DNA from: Branchipolynoe longqiensis
Lineage: Eukaryota > Annelida > Polychaeta > Phyllodocida > Polynoidae
Direction: 5' to 3'
Length of the DNA stretch: 64,000 nt
Assembly: GCA_030323885.1 (NCBI GenBank)
Contig: CM059194.1
Location: 6,223,686 to 6,287,685 of the forward strand
Both the position numbers and the translations under genes were made by a program. The notes under the pieces were generated by a model. That model was given only the letters and a program-made list of their open reading frames with translations. It was not told the DNA's origin and made no database searches. Below are positions 11,196 through 22,639 of the stretch, one piece after another (positions within the stretch are counted from its first letter, which is position 1; each line of letters opens with the position of its first letter).

Positions 11196-12587
11196 TTATA
11201 TTAGGTACCCCAAAGTGGGCGGATACGCTGTCCGTATTGCCAAATTTGAAATAATTTAACCATTCTAAAACCACTTCAAACCTCCACTAATTCTGCGTTG
11301 TGTGAAATAAAAAATAATATGACATGAATGCCTGTTCTTTTGTCCTTTAGGGTATTTGATTTTTAATTAACAGGATGAAATAAATTAGAGTCAATGAACA
11401 TTCGTTTGGGTGTACCATGAGCAGCTCTGTGCATGTTTGCCATAATGTGTTTGCATCCAGTCTTAGCCACTCCCTTCCCTGAAATTGCTACCTTGCTGAG
11501 TATGGTCACCTGAGCTAAAAATAACCACCAGTGAAAGATGGAGAAGAAACCGGGCTTCATTAGCATATCAAGCAAGGCTGTCTTTGAGCGGGAAATTTGA
11601 TTGAACGGAAGGAATGAAAACATTAAGACGTTCATTCTCCTTGAAAATTAATCAGGATTGTCCTGAAAATTATATCATCAGAAAGCTCAAGTTTTCCAGA
11701 ATAATATTTGGTTGAGATTTGTATCATACTCGGCAAGGTTAGTCTGAGAAATGACCATGTCTTCCTGTCTCCCACACTGGAGCGACGAACATGGCTATGA
11801 TTGAAGCCTCGGTTTCGGCAGAAAAAGCTTGATGTGGCACCTATCAACGATGACTTTAGAGTATGGAAGGTGCCAGATATGGAAGACATTTCTGAAGTTT
11901 ATTGTCACCTGAGGGAATCTGTTTAACCATCTAAATAAAGTTAATGTCTTTGCGACCTAGACCGGTAGTCAGCTAGCAATGCCTCATATTAATTCTAAAC
12001 ATGAACGATCATATAGAGCTTTTGATTCTGATTATTTTGGAATAGAGTGATGGTGTAAGTAGAACAGAAGTTATGATGGTTCAAAGAATCTATCATTAAC
12101 CCTGATGATATTCAGTAGAAATTAAGGAATTTAGCAAGTTTAGCATGAAATATCTGAAAGAATAACAAAGCTAATGGTCTGAACAAAATGGAGCCTGTTA
12201 TTTGTGCTATACAGAGTGAGATTCTTTAATATTGGACACATTATACGCAACATAGCTTTTGTGTTGGGGCCTTAAAAACCTACATTTCCCTAATTTGAAA
12301 ATGTGCACAAATAAGGGTGAAAAATGAATCTTTTAAACCTCATAATTTCAGAGCCTTTCAAGAGATATATATACATTTTATATCATTGGAATCAGATTTA
12401 AAAGATCTATACACCAATATAATTTTAAACACTGAAACATTAAAATATAAAATCACTTTGGAGTACCAACTTATATATGTAAACCATTTAAAAGACTTAC
12501 AATTGAGGAAGACAATCGTCCACGATTGAAATTTCCCTGCTTAAACAACTAATGGACCAAAATAAAAGATTCCAGGGGGACGAGTGT
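11196..12587. other. Unassigned spacer with a possible decayed coding stretch
   Basis: At about 11728-11924 the plus strand reads a protein-like string (HVFLSPTLERRTWL, one TGA, then LDVAPINDDFRVWKVPDMED and a stop), with a frame change against similar-looking text upstream. I do not recognise it. It could be a dead gene or retroelement fragment, or chance. The rest shows nothing assignable. Confidence 0.3.
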
Positions 12588-12772
12588 AGTAGTCTGCATT
12601 GACCTCTCAGGCAAGGAGTCACATAGACCGGTAGGCGTGGTTAGGGTGATTGAACCATGGGACCCTAGGTAGTGTAATGGTTAGCATGCTAGCCCCGGAG
12701 TGGCAACATGTTTGGTGTTCGAATCCTATTCTAAGTGTAATATTTCCCATTTTCATAACCCAAACCCACATA
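12588..12772 (+). mobile_element. SINE family B, 5' half
   Basis: GTAGTAGTCTGCATTGACCT, TAGTGTAATGGTTAGCATGC and GGTGTTCGAATCCTATTCT, then TAATATTTCCCATTTTCAT. Ends in an AT microsatellite; body and tail are absent. Confidence 0.82.
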
Positions 12773-12859
12773 TTAATTCTTTTTTAATGTATTTACATAT
12801 ATATATATATATATATGTACATACATGTGTATGTATGTATACATGATTGATTGCTGATG

Positions 12860-13425
12860 GCTTAAAGGCTCAGTCACACCTTACTGGATTGGGGTACTGG
12901 ATAGAAAACAGACACTGTCCGGTGAAATACGTCAATGTCTGTTTTATATACAGTATGCATCCGGCGTGTCCGTTCTCTGTCCGGTGGTGTCTGGTGGCAA
13001 GTTTTGAACATGCACAAAACTTGTACCAGACACCGCCGGACTGACTTGGTTGGTGTCCGTTTTAAGTCCGTTTAGTCTGTTTTGTCCAGGTCATGTCCGG
13101 TACCCATCCGTTATGTCTCCGGTTTGCTTCCTGCAGAGTCCGTTGAGGGTGTTGCGAGAATTCGGTCAGTATATGTTTTCGGCGCGTCCGTGAACAGTCC
13201 GGTACATGTCCGGTCGGTCCGTCATCCGGTTATTGTCTGATGGCTATTCGTTAATGTACGTTCCTTGTCCGTTTAGCGTCCGTTTAGTCCGTCGGCCTTT
13301 GACCTGAAAGCGCAACATTTCGACACATTTCGGTACATATTGATACCGAACACCACCGGACTAGAAAATTCTTTGTCCGGTTGTGTCCGGTACTCAATCC
13401 GGTAAGGTGTGACAGGCACTTCACA
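12860..13425. mobile_element. Fold-back element with GTCCG-rich interior
   Basis: The left end GTCACACCTTACTGGATTGG is mirrored at the right end (ATCCGGTAAGGTGTGAC) over about 35 bp. Between them lie dozens of degenerate GTCCG/TCCGGT motifs in both orientations, with a partial internal mirror (CCGGTGGTGTCTGGT versus ACCAGACACCGCCGG). No coding frame. Likely a non-autonomous element; superfamily unknown. Confidence 0.62.
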
Positions 13426-13718
13426 CATACCTGGCACCAACTGGACTGTATCGCCTCATGTAAGTTCAGCTATGGTTTGTGAGTCGAATTGTCATTTGAC
13501 ACAGTGTTAACCACTTCAAGATAGTATCAGAGCTTAAGTTTTTGCTGTCATGGGACATATTAGATTATATATATATATTATATATAAATATAAATATAAT
13601 ATCTAGATGCGCAGTAGTAGGTCACTCGAACCTCTGGTAATAAAAGCAGGGATGACCCATGGCTTGAAGCCGCCCTGCGCGCACACTTTGCTAACTCCAA
13701 CTAAGGGTCATGGTAAAT

Positions 13719-13835
13719 TGGTTAGTTGTTGAAGTTTCACGTCCTGGCAACATCTAAGGTCATATCAGGACGGGTACCGACTTGTGACAGCCCGCACTAA
13801 TGGCGCACTAGGAGACCAGGCTGCCAGCACCATGG
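13719..13835 (-). mobile_element. SINE family A, 3' fragment
   Basis: Tail-side third only: TCACGTCCTGGCAACATCTA through GCTGCCAGCACCATGG; body and head are missing. Confidence 0.8.
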
Positions 13836-14262
13836 CCTTTGTGTGTGTGTGTGGGGGGGGGGGGAGACATTTTAATGTTACCCTATTCATCCCTTCACCC
13901 TCAAGTAATAATACCCAATAAAACACATTTCTTTTGTATTCTTCAGCACCCCACGATTCAGTCGTAGACCAAACAAGCAACTAGAGGTGTAATCAGAAAA
14001 GAATTGGTGACATTTCAAGGGCAGTCCAACTGGAATTTAGTCATCTACTACATATGACCACCGAATGACTAAATAACACCTCCATCCCCCCCAAAACAAC
14101 CCCCCCCCCTAATACCTCCCGCAGAAATCACCCAACTAAACCCATGGCATAGCTAGAGAGGGGGCGGCAGATCGACCCCCTGAGCACATTCTTAAAAAAT
14201 AGTGCCTTTTAAAAATTTGTTTTAGTTACCTTGCGTGATAATGGTAAAAAAAAAAAGAGGAC

Positions 14263-14483
14263 AGTTTGTTTTATATAACGACACCTCTAGAACACATTGA
14301 TTTTTATCATCGGCTATTGGATGTCAAACATATGGTCATTCTGACATATAATTTCTTTGGAAGAAACCCGCTGCCGCCACATAGGCTACTCTTTCCGATA
14401 AGCAGCAAGGGGTCTTTTATAGGCACGTTCACACAGACAGGACAGCACATTCCACAGCCTTTGATGAATCAGTTGTGGAGATA
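14263..14483 (-). mobile_element. SINE family D, 3' part
   Basis: Plus-strand text GTTTGTTTTATATAACGACA, CATCGGCTATTGGATGTC, AAACCCGCTGCCGCCACATA and ACAGACAGGACAGCACAT is the antisense of a SINE I know to be widespread in molluscs. The tRNA-like head (beyond GTTGTGG) is absent here. Confidence 0.8.
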
Positions 14484-14484
14484 A

Positions 14485-15112
14485 AGGTAATATCTTCCTT
14501 GTACTTTGATGTCAAATAAAATATTAAAATACATAGTGAATTTTGAATTGTTTGGTATGCGTCATAGCGCCTTTATGTTTTTCTCTGACCACAGACTTCA
14601 TAGCCTGCTTAAGCCCCGGTTCTGCACAAACATATGAGTCTCATAAAAAACACACATACATCCGGTTTCCTCACAATGTCCCGCTGTTAAAATTAGTCAC
14701 CATCCCACCATTATGTGATTACGTCATATATTTTGTGCTGATCGCAGGAAAAAAACAACAATCAATGTTCAAGGTTTGAATGGTAGCGCCGTGAGCGTGG
14801 CGACAAATTGTTCACATGAATAAAAGACTCCATTACAGAAAAGGGAGTGGCGGTGGGGTTGAGATTGCCGACGTCCGATTCGCATTGTTTACTATGTAAC
14901 TGTCTGTTCTACTGATTAAAATTCCAGAATATGCCACCCCGTCTCGTTGTGAATTACAGAAAAGGGAGTGGGCTTATTTTCTTTTTAAATTAACAGATGA
15001 CAGGAAATCTTCGGTTGTGTTCTGGTAGCCTTGGGAAGCTGGGCAGAACCAAGTGACGCTTCATTTACTTCTGGTGACACGAGGTGTGAAGCGCTCACTC
15101 ATGGGGAAAGCA
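14485..15112. other. Unassigned spacer
   Basis: ATTACAGAAAAGGGAGTGG occurs twice, about 115 bp apart (near 14833 and 14953), suggesting a small duplication. Nothing else assignable. Confidence 0.4.
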
Positions 15113-15443
15113 CCGGACAGCGGTTACTGAATCGGTTAGAGCGCAGGCGTCCCATGCGGAATATCCGGAGTTCAAATACCCCGCTGAGTCAAACCAGTGA
15201 CTTACCAAATATATACTTGTCGCTACCTAGCCTGGCGCTCAGCATTAATAGAATATGACAAGAATTGGTTAGTTCAGAATCAGGATAATGTGACTGAGTG
15301 GGATATCAAGTCATGGTGCTGGTGGCCTGATCTCCCAGTGGGGCAGCATTAAATAGTCGCCAGCAGTGCGCACTGTCACAAGTCGGTACCCATCTTGATA
15401 TGACCTTACATGTTGATTGGACATAAAACCCCAACAAACAAAC
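15113..15443 (+). mobile_element. SINE family A, full length
   Basis: Head GCGGTTACTGAATCGGTTAG, B-box region GGAGTTCAAATACCCC, body GTCGCTACCTAGCCTGGCGC and TGACTGAGTGGGATATCAAG, tail ACATAAAACCCCAACAAAC. Confidence 0.85.
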
Positions 15444-15639
15444 ATGGAGGAAGCGCGTTGATGGCACAAAGCATGAACGCATTACTTATGTGTTGTCGTT
15501 CTCTGAGCGCCTTCGCTGGTGAGGCCTGTCCCCTGGTGGCTGGTGTGTGAGTTATGAGGTGACCTGGTGTTTGGGGTGTTCACAGCCCCATGCTCTGTGT
15601 ATAAAGTTGACTGACTTGTTCCTCTGGTCAGTCATCCAC

Positions 15640-16385
15640 ACTGAGCTATACCTTATGATATACTGTAGATATATATGATATACCACAATTGTTCCCATGT
15701 CAGTCTGCCATACTGTGATATACCATAGCGATTACCGCCATTGTTCCGATGCCAGTCCGCCACACTGTACTATACCTTATGATATACCATAGCGATGACC
15801 ACTACTGTTCCTCTGTCCAGTCTCCCACAATGTGCTATACCTCATGATATACCATAGCGATTACCACCATTGTTCCGATGCCAGTCTGCACACTGTGCTA
15901 TACCTTATGATATACCATAGCGATTATCGCCACGGTTCCTCTATCCAGTCTCCTACACTGTGCTATACCTTCTGATATACCATAGTGATTACCACGATTG
16001 TCCTCATGCCAGTCTGCCACACTGTGCTATACCTTCTGATATACCATAGTGATTACCGCCATTTTTCCAATGCCAGTCCACCACACTGTGCTATACCTTC
16101 TGATATACCATAGTGATTACCGCCATTGTTCCGATGCCAGTCTGCACACGGTGTTATACCTTCTGATATACCATAGCGATTACTGCCATTGTTCCTCTAT
16201 TCAGTCTCCCACACTGTGCTATATATACATTCTGATATACCACATCGATTATCGCCACTTCCTCTATCCAGTGAAATACCTTATGATATACCATAGCGAT
16301 TACCGCCATTTCTGATGCCAGTCTGCACACTGTGCTATACCATACAATATACCTTAGCGCTTACCACCACCGTTCCTCTGGCCTG
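15640..16385. repeat. 64-bp tandem repeat, about eleven copies
   Basis: Unit contains GATATACCATAGCGATTACC and CCACACTGTGCTATACCTT; successive CCATAG starts are 63-65 bp apart (15723, 15787, 15852, 15915, 15980). Copies alternate between a GTTCCGATGCCAGTCTGC and a GTTCCTCTATCCAGTCTCC middle, hinting at a two-unit higher-order pattern. Confidence 0.92.
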
Positions 16386-16489
16386 CTAGTCACTGATCAT
16401 GGAAGGCAATATTCAGCATACCTCAGCAGTTACTGGCATTGACAGTAATCTCAATACGTTCCCAGAATAAACACAGATCTAAAGTCCAA

Positions 16490-16573
16490 CTGGGCCTTCA
16501 TAATACTGCCCCACTCAGTCACATTATCCTCAAACGGAGCCAACCAGTCGTTGCCCATATCCCAACAATTCCA
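16490..16573 (-). mobile_element. SINE family A, internal fragment
   Basis: TAATACTGCCCCACTCAGTC and GGAGCCAACCAGTCGTTGCC match the middle of family A with an internal deletion. A further remnant (GGATCGATTCCACCTC) may lie near 17060. Confidence 0.55.
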
Positions 16574-16574
16574 T

Positions 16575-17724
16575 GCACAAGACAACATAGTAGTATGCCA
16601 TCAAAAAGTTTCAATTTTGTAATTTTTAGTTTAAAAAAAAGTTGTTGATGGGGTGTTTATGCTGTCCATAACATATACGCTCGGATGATCGGGCTTGTTT
16701 ACAATGCTGGGCAGTTATCGGTTTGATTTTCTTATAGTATTTATTTGTGATTAGTAATTCTATTCTAGTTTTTTAGTGGTTTTTTGATAATTGTTTTCCT
16801 TCTACTCTATCCCTAGACTATCCTACTCTATTTACATATTATATGCTTGTACACAACAGATGGTTGGCAGCTACTGTGTGATAAGATAGCACCAACACTA
16901 CAGCTGGCCAGCATTGGAAACAAGCCTGAATACCCGGGCTTATATGCTATGGACAGTATAAATACAGCGTCAATGCAAATTTAACAAATTTAAATTTAAC
17001 AAAATTATTGATGTGTGGTTTTGTTGATATCCGCTGAGCACCTTCTTTGGCTTGACTGGGGATCGATTCCACCTCTCGCACAAGAAGCGGTTTTGGAACT
17101 ATTATAGTAGTCCATAATGAGCGCCACTACCACATGGTGGCGGCAGTGATTACGCTGTCCTGTTGCAGCAGGACTGCAACAGGTGGCAGCAGGCTAGTAG
17201 GGGCAGTCACTACAATGTACTGCCCAAAGTTCTGCGGCATGCGAATGTGGCATGCGAACGGGTTGATTCCTTTCACGCGGAATGCGGCGAGGTGGTTTTG
17301 TATAAATGTGAGTGCCGAGGCGGGGAAAGGCCGTGGTGAGGGGTGATGGAGTTAGGAGCTGTGGGGAGAGGCGGAGATGGAGGGAGAACGCGGGGGCGGG
17401 TCGTTGGAGGGGCAGCGAGTAACGGGAGTTTCGATACCATACGGGAGACACACCAGCTGGTGGGTTTCCCCTTGCGTTTGGCATTCACATGCCGCACCGA
17501 TGGCTACAAGGACCGATTCAGTTGCTGCATTTGCATTCGGAGGCATGGAAGCACCCCCATTCACTTAGATGCTTTTCCATTTTTTGCCGCATTCGCATTC
17601 GCATGCCGCATACCGCGTACCGCGTGTAAGGAATGCTGCCTTTAGATGTGACCCAGCTGGGCAGTAGACAGGTCACTCTGAAACTAAACCTGTGACATGG
17701 CGGAATAAACCTGCTTGAAGCAGA
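16575..17724. other. Unassigned spacer with GCATTCGC/GCGGCATGC inverted motifs
   Basis: From about 17230 to 17640 degenerate GCGGCATGCGAA-type motifs on the left are mirrored by TTCGCATGCCGC-type motifs on the right (17594-17612), in a GC-rich setting. The style is like the fold-back at 12.86-13.42 kb, but clean terminal repeats were not found. Open frames here on both strands are not supported as genes. Confidence 0.4.
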
Positions 17725-17853
17725 CATTTCTGTGCTCTATTTTACTTGTTTGAAATATATATATATTTTTAATTCAGATATGTCTAACCACTGAATGACC
17801 CCCAATAGCCGATGTCTATTTTTGTGTGCAGGGGATCATTAAACAAATAAACA
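17725..17853 (+). mobile_element. LINE 3' tail
   Basis: TGTGCTCTATTTTACTTGTT, GTCTAACCACTGAATGACCC, CCAATAGCCGATGTCTATTT and a terminal ATTAAACAAATAAACAAA. The same block ends the LINE at 26530-26936 and the fragment at 31768-31841. Confidence 0.7.
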
Positions 17854-17899
17854 AATGCTTCATGTCTAGAAGACTCAGCGTCGGGCCATCATCCCATGA

Positions 17900-18275
17900 T
17901 GTCCCACAGCAGAGAATCTGTAGTTGCGGCTTGATCCTCACAGGTGGCGCTACGGGAGTCGGCGGTCAGCGTCAACGCTCTGGGCGCTTAGTTAGTTCGC
18001 CGCACTGCCGCTGGTGGCGCGTCGCGCGGATTGCGCGGGAACGCGGCAGCCTCGGGTGTGTTGTCGTCTGCGCATGTCATAAATAAACAAACGCGCCTTT
18101 TTAGCATCGGCCATTCTCCGCACCATTCAGCAGACGACAATGAGTGTTCCATTCCGCTGGTACCGAGCAGTAAGACGCACCATTAATCAGGGCATTGTCA
18201 GTCTGCACGTGAACATGCCGTGAACGTCGTAGATGCGTTCAACTAATTAAAGGCACTGCGTATGGACGCCTAGCT
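17900..18275. other. CpG-rich unassigned segment
   Basis: Richer in CpG than its neighbours, with GGTGGCGCGTCGCGCGGATT near 18012 and an inverted pair TTGTCGTCTG (18060) / CAGACGACAA (18132). It may be a promoter-like or unmethylated patch, but no transcript is visible. Confidence 0.3.
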
Positions 18276-18610
18276 CGGTGTCGCAGTTTAAAAAGGTACC
18301 CGGTTTAAAACGGGCTTTTCGCAATGCGCATGTGTCAAAGTTGAATGGCAAGCCTGAAATCTTGTCTGAATTTCTGCTTCTATCTCTGGAGGAGCTCTCT
18401 GGAATTCTAGGGTGAGACAAGCAAGGATTCCTTCATGAATCATTCTAGTGATTATTTTATGCTTAATTGTATATATTATCCTCTGCACTAACAAGTTAAC
18501 AAACAGTTAACTAGTCATTAAACTTGTGTACAATCTCAATCAGGCAGAAAAGCATGCGCACAGTGAAAAGCCCCGTTTTAAACCATGTACCCTTTTAAAC
18601 TGCGACACCG
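18276..18610. mobile_element. TIR element (MITE), 335 bp
   Basis: The left end CGGTGTCGCAGTTTAAAA and following GGTTTAAAACGGGCTTTTC are mirrored at the right end (GAAAAGCCCCGTTTTAAACC ... TTTTAAACTGCGACACCG), giving a terminal repeat of roughly 55 bp. The interior is AT-rich without a transposase. I could not identify a target duplication. Confidence 0.72.
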
Positions 18611-18648
18611 GTGAAACGCTGGACACTGATCTACTTAGGGAGCCAACT

Positions 18649-18988
18649 GGGTGTGGTAGCTGAATCGGCAGAGCGTGGGCCTCACGTGCGGAAAGTCGGA
18701 AGTTTGGTTCCCGGTCGAGTCAAACCAATGACTTATAAAATTGATACTTGTCGCTCATAGTCGCTTCATAGCCTGGGACTCGGCATTAATAGGATAGGGC
18801 AAGGACTGGTTAGGTCAGTCTCAGGATACCGTAACTTAGTGGTATATTGGGTCATGGTGCTGGCGGCCTGATTTCCCAGTGGGGCAACACTAAATAGTCA
18901 CCATGGGTGCGCACTGTCATAAGTTGGTACCCATCCTGGTATGACCATAGATGTTGCCAGGACGTAAAATTCCAACAACCAACCAACC
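18649..18988 (+). mobile_element. SINE family A, full length
   Basis: Head GTGGTAGCTGAATCGGCAGA, B-box region AGTTTGGTTCCCGGTCGAGT, body and tail intact to AAAATTCCAACAACCAACC. Confidence 0.87.
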
Positions 18989-19339
18989 TGGGGAGATCAG
19001 TACACCCCACTGCACCTACCTGTCTATGCGGCAGTTTATCTGGTGAGGTGGGTGCAGCGAAGAGGGAGTAATACAAGCGCGTTATTCTAGATAAGACTGC
19101 AGATCATGTATAGTTACACTTACAGGTGAAGCCGGACATGCTGACAATAGACAGGCTGCAGTCAAGGTGAACGCAAACACCAAAGCTTCTGAACAGCTCA
19201 CAATCAGGTCGTGGGAAAGTAGGTGGGGCAGGGGCTGGGGGTGTGGAGGGGTGGAGTGAGGTCTGGGACGGTGAGTAAAGATGGTATCTAGAAGGATGTG
19301 TGGTTTGTGAGGCAGTAAGAAATGTATTCCATTACGTGT

Positions 19340-19590
19340 CAACGAAGTGTGTCTGTGTAGTAATGTGTGTATGTGTTTGTGGGAATGTGTTTGTATGTGT
19401 GTCTGTGTAGTAATGTGTGTATGTGTGGGCATGTGTGTATGTGTTTGTATGTGTGTATGTGTAGTAATGTGTATGTGTGTGTCTATATGTGTTTGTAGGA
19501 ATGTTTGTATTTGTGTCTGTGTAGTAATGTGTGTATGTGTGTGTATGTTTAGGAATGTGTTTGTATGTGTGTCTGTCTGTACATATGTAT
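19340..19590. repeat. Degenerate TGTGTATG microsatellite
   Basis: GT-rich repeat with recurrent AGTAATGTGTGTATG, leading directly into the 49-bp array. Confidence 0.9.
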
Positions 19591-21295
19591 GTGTAGTGGT
19601 GCGTTTCTTCATGTCTGTGCACTGTGCCTGTATGTGTCTGTGTAGTGGTGTGTTTCTTCATGTCTGTGCACTGTGCCTGTATGTGTCTGTGTAGTGGTGT
19701 GTTTCTTCATGTCTGTGCACTGTAACTGTATGTGTCTGTGTAGTGGTGTGTTTCTTCATGTCTGTGCACTGTAACTGTATGTGTCTGTGTAGTGGTGTGT
19801 TTCTTCATGTCTGTGCACTGTGCCTGTATGTGTCTGTGTGTAGTGGTGTGTTTCTTCATGTATGTGCACTGTAACTGTATGTGTCTGTGTAGTGGTGTGT
19901 TTCTTCATGTCTGTGCACTGTGGCCTGTATGTGTCTGTGTAGTGGTGCGTTTCTTCATGTCTGTGCACTGTGCCTGTATGTGTCTGTGTAGTGGTGTGTT
20001 TCTTCATGTCTGTGCACTGTGCCTGTATGTGTCTGTGTAGTGGTGTGTTTCTTCATGTCTGTGCACTGTGCCTGTGTGTCTGTGTAGTGGTGTGTTTCTT
20101 CATGTCTGTGCACTGTAACTGTATGTGTCTGGTAGTGTGGTTTCATGTCTGTGCACTGTGCCTGTATGTGTCTGTGTAGTGGTGTGTTTCTTCATGTCTG
20201 TGCACTGTGCCTGTATGTGTCTGTGTAGTGGTGTGTTTCTTCATGTCTGTGCACTGTGCCTGTATGTGTATGTGTCTGTGTAGTGGTGTGTTTCTTCATG
20301 TCCACACACTGTGCCTGTATGTGTCTGTGTAGTGGTGTGTTTCTTCATCTCTGTGCACTGTGCCTGTATGTGTCTGTGTGTAGTGGTGTGTTTCTTCATG
20401 TATGTGCACTGTAACTGTATGTGTCTGTGCAGTGGTGCGTTTCTTCATGTCTGTGCACTGTGCCTGTATGTGTCTGTGTAGTGGTGCGTTTCTTCATGTC
20501 TGTGCACTGTGCCTGTATGTGTCTGTGTGTAGTGGTGTGTTTCTTCATGTCTGTGCACTGTAACTGTATGTGTCTGTGTAGTGGTGTGTTTCTTCATGTC
20601 TGTGCACTGTGCCTGTGTGTCTGTGTAGTGGTGTGTTTCTTCATGTCTGTGCACTGTAACTGTATGTGTCTGTGTAGTGGTGTGTTTCTTCATGTCTGTG
20701 CACTGTGCCTGTATGTGTCTGTGTAGTGGTGTGTTTCTTCATCTCTGTGCACTGTGCCTGTATGTGTCTGTGTAGTGGTGTGTTTCTTCATGTCTGTGCA
20801 CTGTGCCTGTATGTGTATGTGTCTGTGTAGTGGTGTGTTTCTTCATATCCACACACTGTGCCTGTATGTGTCTGTGTAGTGGTGTGTTTCTTCATGTCTG
20901 TGCACTGTGCCTGTATGTGTCTGTGTAGTGGTGTGTTTCTTCATGTCTGTGCACTGTGCCTGTGTTTCTGTGTAGTGGTGTGTTTCTTCATGTCTGTGCA
21001 CTGTGCCTGTATGTGTCTGTGTAGTGGTGTGTTTCTTCATGTCTGTGCACTGTGCCTGTATGTGTCTGTGTAGTGGTGTGTTTCTTCATGTCTGTGCACT
21101 GTAACTGTATGTGTCTGTGTAGTGGTGTGTTTCTTCATGTCTGTGCACTGTGCCTGTGTGTGTCTGTGTAGTAATGTGACTGTACATATGTATGTGTAGT
21201 GGTGTGTTTCTTCATATCTGTGCACTGTGCCTGTATGTGTCTGTGTAGTGGTGTGTTTCTTCATGTCCACATAGTGTGCCTGTGCGTGTCTGTGG
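19590..21295. repeat. 49-bp minisatellite, about 34 copies
   Basis: Unit contains GTAGTGGTGTGTTTCTTCAT then GTCTGTGCACTGTGCCTGTA. Starts are 49 bp apart (19643, 19692). Main variants are TGTGCCTG/TGTAACTG, short-spacer units, and TCCACACACTG units (20297, 20848) that mark a repeated block of several units. Confidence 0.95.
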
Positions 21296-21476
21296 TGATA
21301 GTGTTCCATCAGTGATCACTTTAGACACTTTACTATACGTTCAGAAGTTTATTCGAAGCTTTGTGTCACGTGTCCCGTGTCAAGCATTCAGCAGGCATTG
21401 ATTGCTCTCCTACACTAACAGCACCAGTTACTAACACCCTGCCGACAAACTCACCAAACAATCGCAATTACAGGTT

Positions 21477-21800
21477 CGTTGTTGGAGTTTTACGTCCTGG
21501 CAACATCTAACGTTATATCAGGACGGGTACCGACTTGTGACAGTGTGCACTCATGGCGACATTATAGTGCTGCACCACTGGGAAATAAGGCCACTGTCCA
21601 TGAACTGATATCCCACTCAGTCACCTCATCCTGACATTGAGCTAACCGTTCCTTATCCGATCCTACTAATGCCAAAGGCCAGGCTAGGAAGCGACAAGTC
21701 GCAATTTTAAAGTCATTGGTTTGACTCGATCGGCAACCAAACATCTGACCTTCCGCATGCGAGGCCCACGCTCGATCGAATCGGCTACCGCAACCGGTCT
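21477..21800 (-). mobile_element. SINE family A, full length
   Basis: Tail GTTGGAGTTTTACGTCCTGG, body ATGGCGACATTATAGTGCTG, and head on the minus strand with CGGTAGCCGATTCGATC and GCGTGGGCCTCGCATGCGG. Confidence 0.86.
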
Positions 21801-21864
21801 TGAATTACACAGTGAACACGCATCACAATGACGTCACAGAACGACCAGAGGGCCGTTCAATCAA

Positions 21865-22340
21865 TCAATCAATAGTTCCGTCCTCTAGTCGAGGGTTGGA
21901 TGCAATGGTTCTCCACTTGTCCCGATGGTGTGCTGTTCTGATAGACTGTGAATAATTCAAGCCTGTCCACTGTGAGATATTTGTAAACCATGATGTTCTT
22001 GGTCTCCCTCTCCCTCTGCTGCCATTCACCTTCCCTTCCAACAATGTACGGTATATTGAATTCTGACGAATGATGTGGCCAAAATAAATAAGTTTCTTTG
22101 TCTGTATAGTGGCAAACAAGCTTTTCTTATTTTTAATTTTTCTGAGAACTTCTTTGTTGGTGATCTTCTTTGTCCATGATATTTTCATCATCCTTCAATA
22201 AGTCCACATCTCAAATGCTGCTAAACGTTTGTACATTTTCTTAGAGATTGTCCATGTCTCAGCCCCATACATTAGAGTAGACCACACATAACACTGAAGA
22301 ATACGCTTCCTTGTTTGTATTAATATCTTACTTGATGTTA
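21865..22340 (-). pseudogene. LINE RT C-terminal fragment with a premature stop
   Basis: Minus-strand reading from about 22340: QCYVWSTLMYGAETWTISKK ... FEMWTY, a TGA at 22195-22197, then RMMKISWTKKITNKEVLRKI, KLIYFGHIIRQN and a basic RGRGRPRTSW block, ending at 21865. The motifs CYVWSxLLYGxETWT, FEMWCYRRMLxISWT and FLGHIxR are the usual carboxy end of a widespread endonuclease-RT LINE group. The stop replaces the Arg usually seen there, consistent with CGA to TGA decay. The element ends in a short TTGA repeat (21845-21864). 5'-truncated and dead. Confidence 0.8.
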
Positions 22341-22376
22341 ATGAGGGCTACTTTGCCAGACCGTCCCCTCCCTGCC

Positions 22377-22500
22377 CCCCCCCCCCCCCAAGTAGTACAC
22401 GTCAACATTTAACTACAGAACATAAAGACAAGAGTATGAACGCTTTAAATAGCAACATTTTATTAAATCATAAAAGTCATACTTGACTGACACCCCGTCC
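22377..22500. repeat. Dispersed repeat, empty-site paralogue of 38.99-39.36 kb
   Basis: After a C run, CCAAGTAGTACACGTCAACA then TTTAACTACAG and CAACATTTTATTAAATCATAA parallel 39022-39046 and 39300-39350. The 38-kb copy carries a 240-bp insertion that is absent here. Confidence 0.6.
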
Positions 22501-22639
22501 CTCCCGCCATATTCTTTGTATGACTGAAAATGCTGAAAACTTTGGATGCCCCCCTAATCTATGTAACCTTTGTACAGAAAGAACATAGGTGGCGTGGGGG
22601 GGGGTGATGAAAATGGGAAATATTGCGTATCCTACCTCT

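Noticed and set aside
11363..11889. Two adjacent minus-strand frames of 85-90 codons
   Set aside because: No recognisable domain; the plus strand of the same region reads more protein-like, so coding on minus is not supported.
19082..21309. Frames rich in His/Thr (MKKHTTTQTHT-type) on minus and Cys/Met/Val on plus
   Set aside because: Follow the 49-bp unit and GT repeat; starts recur once per few units.
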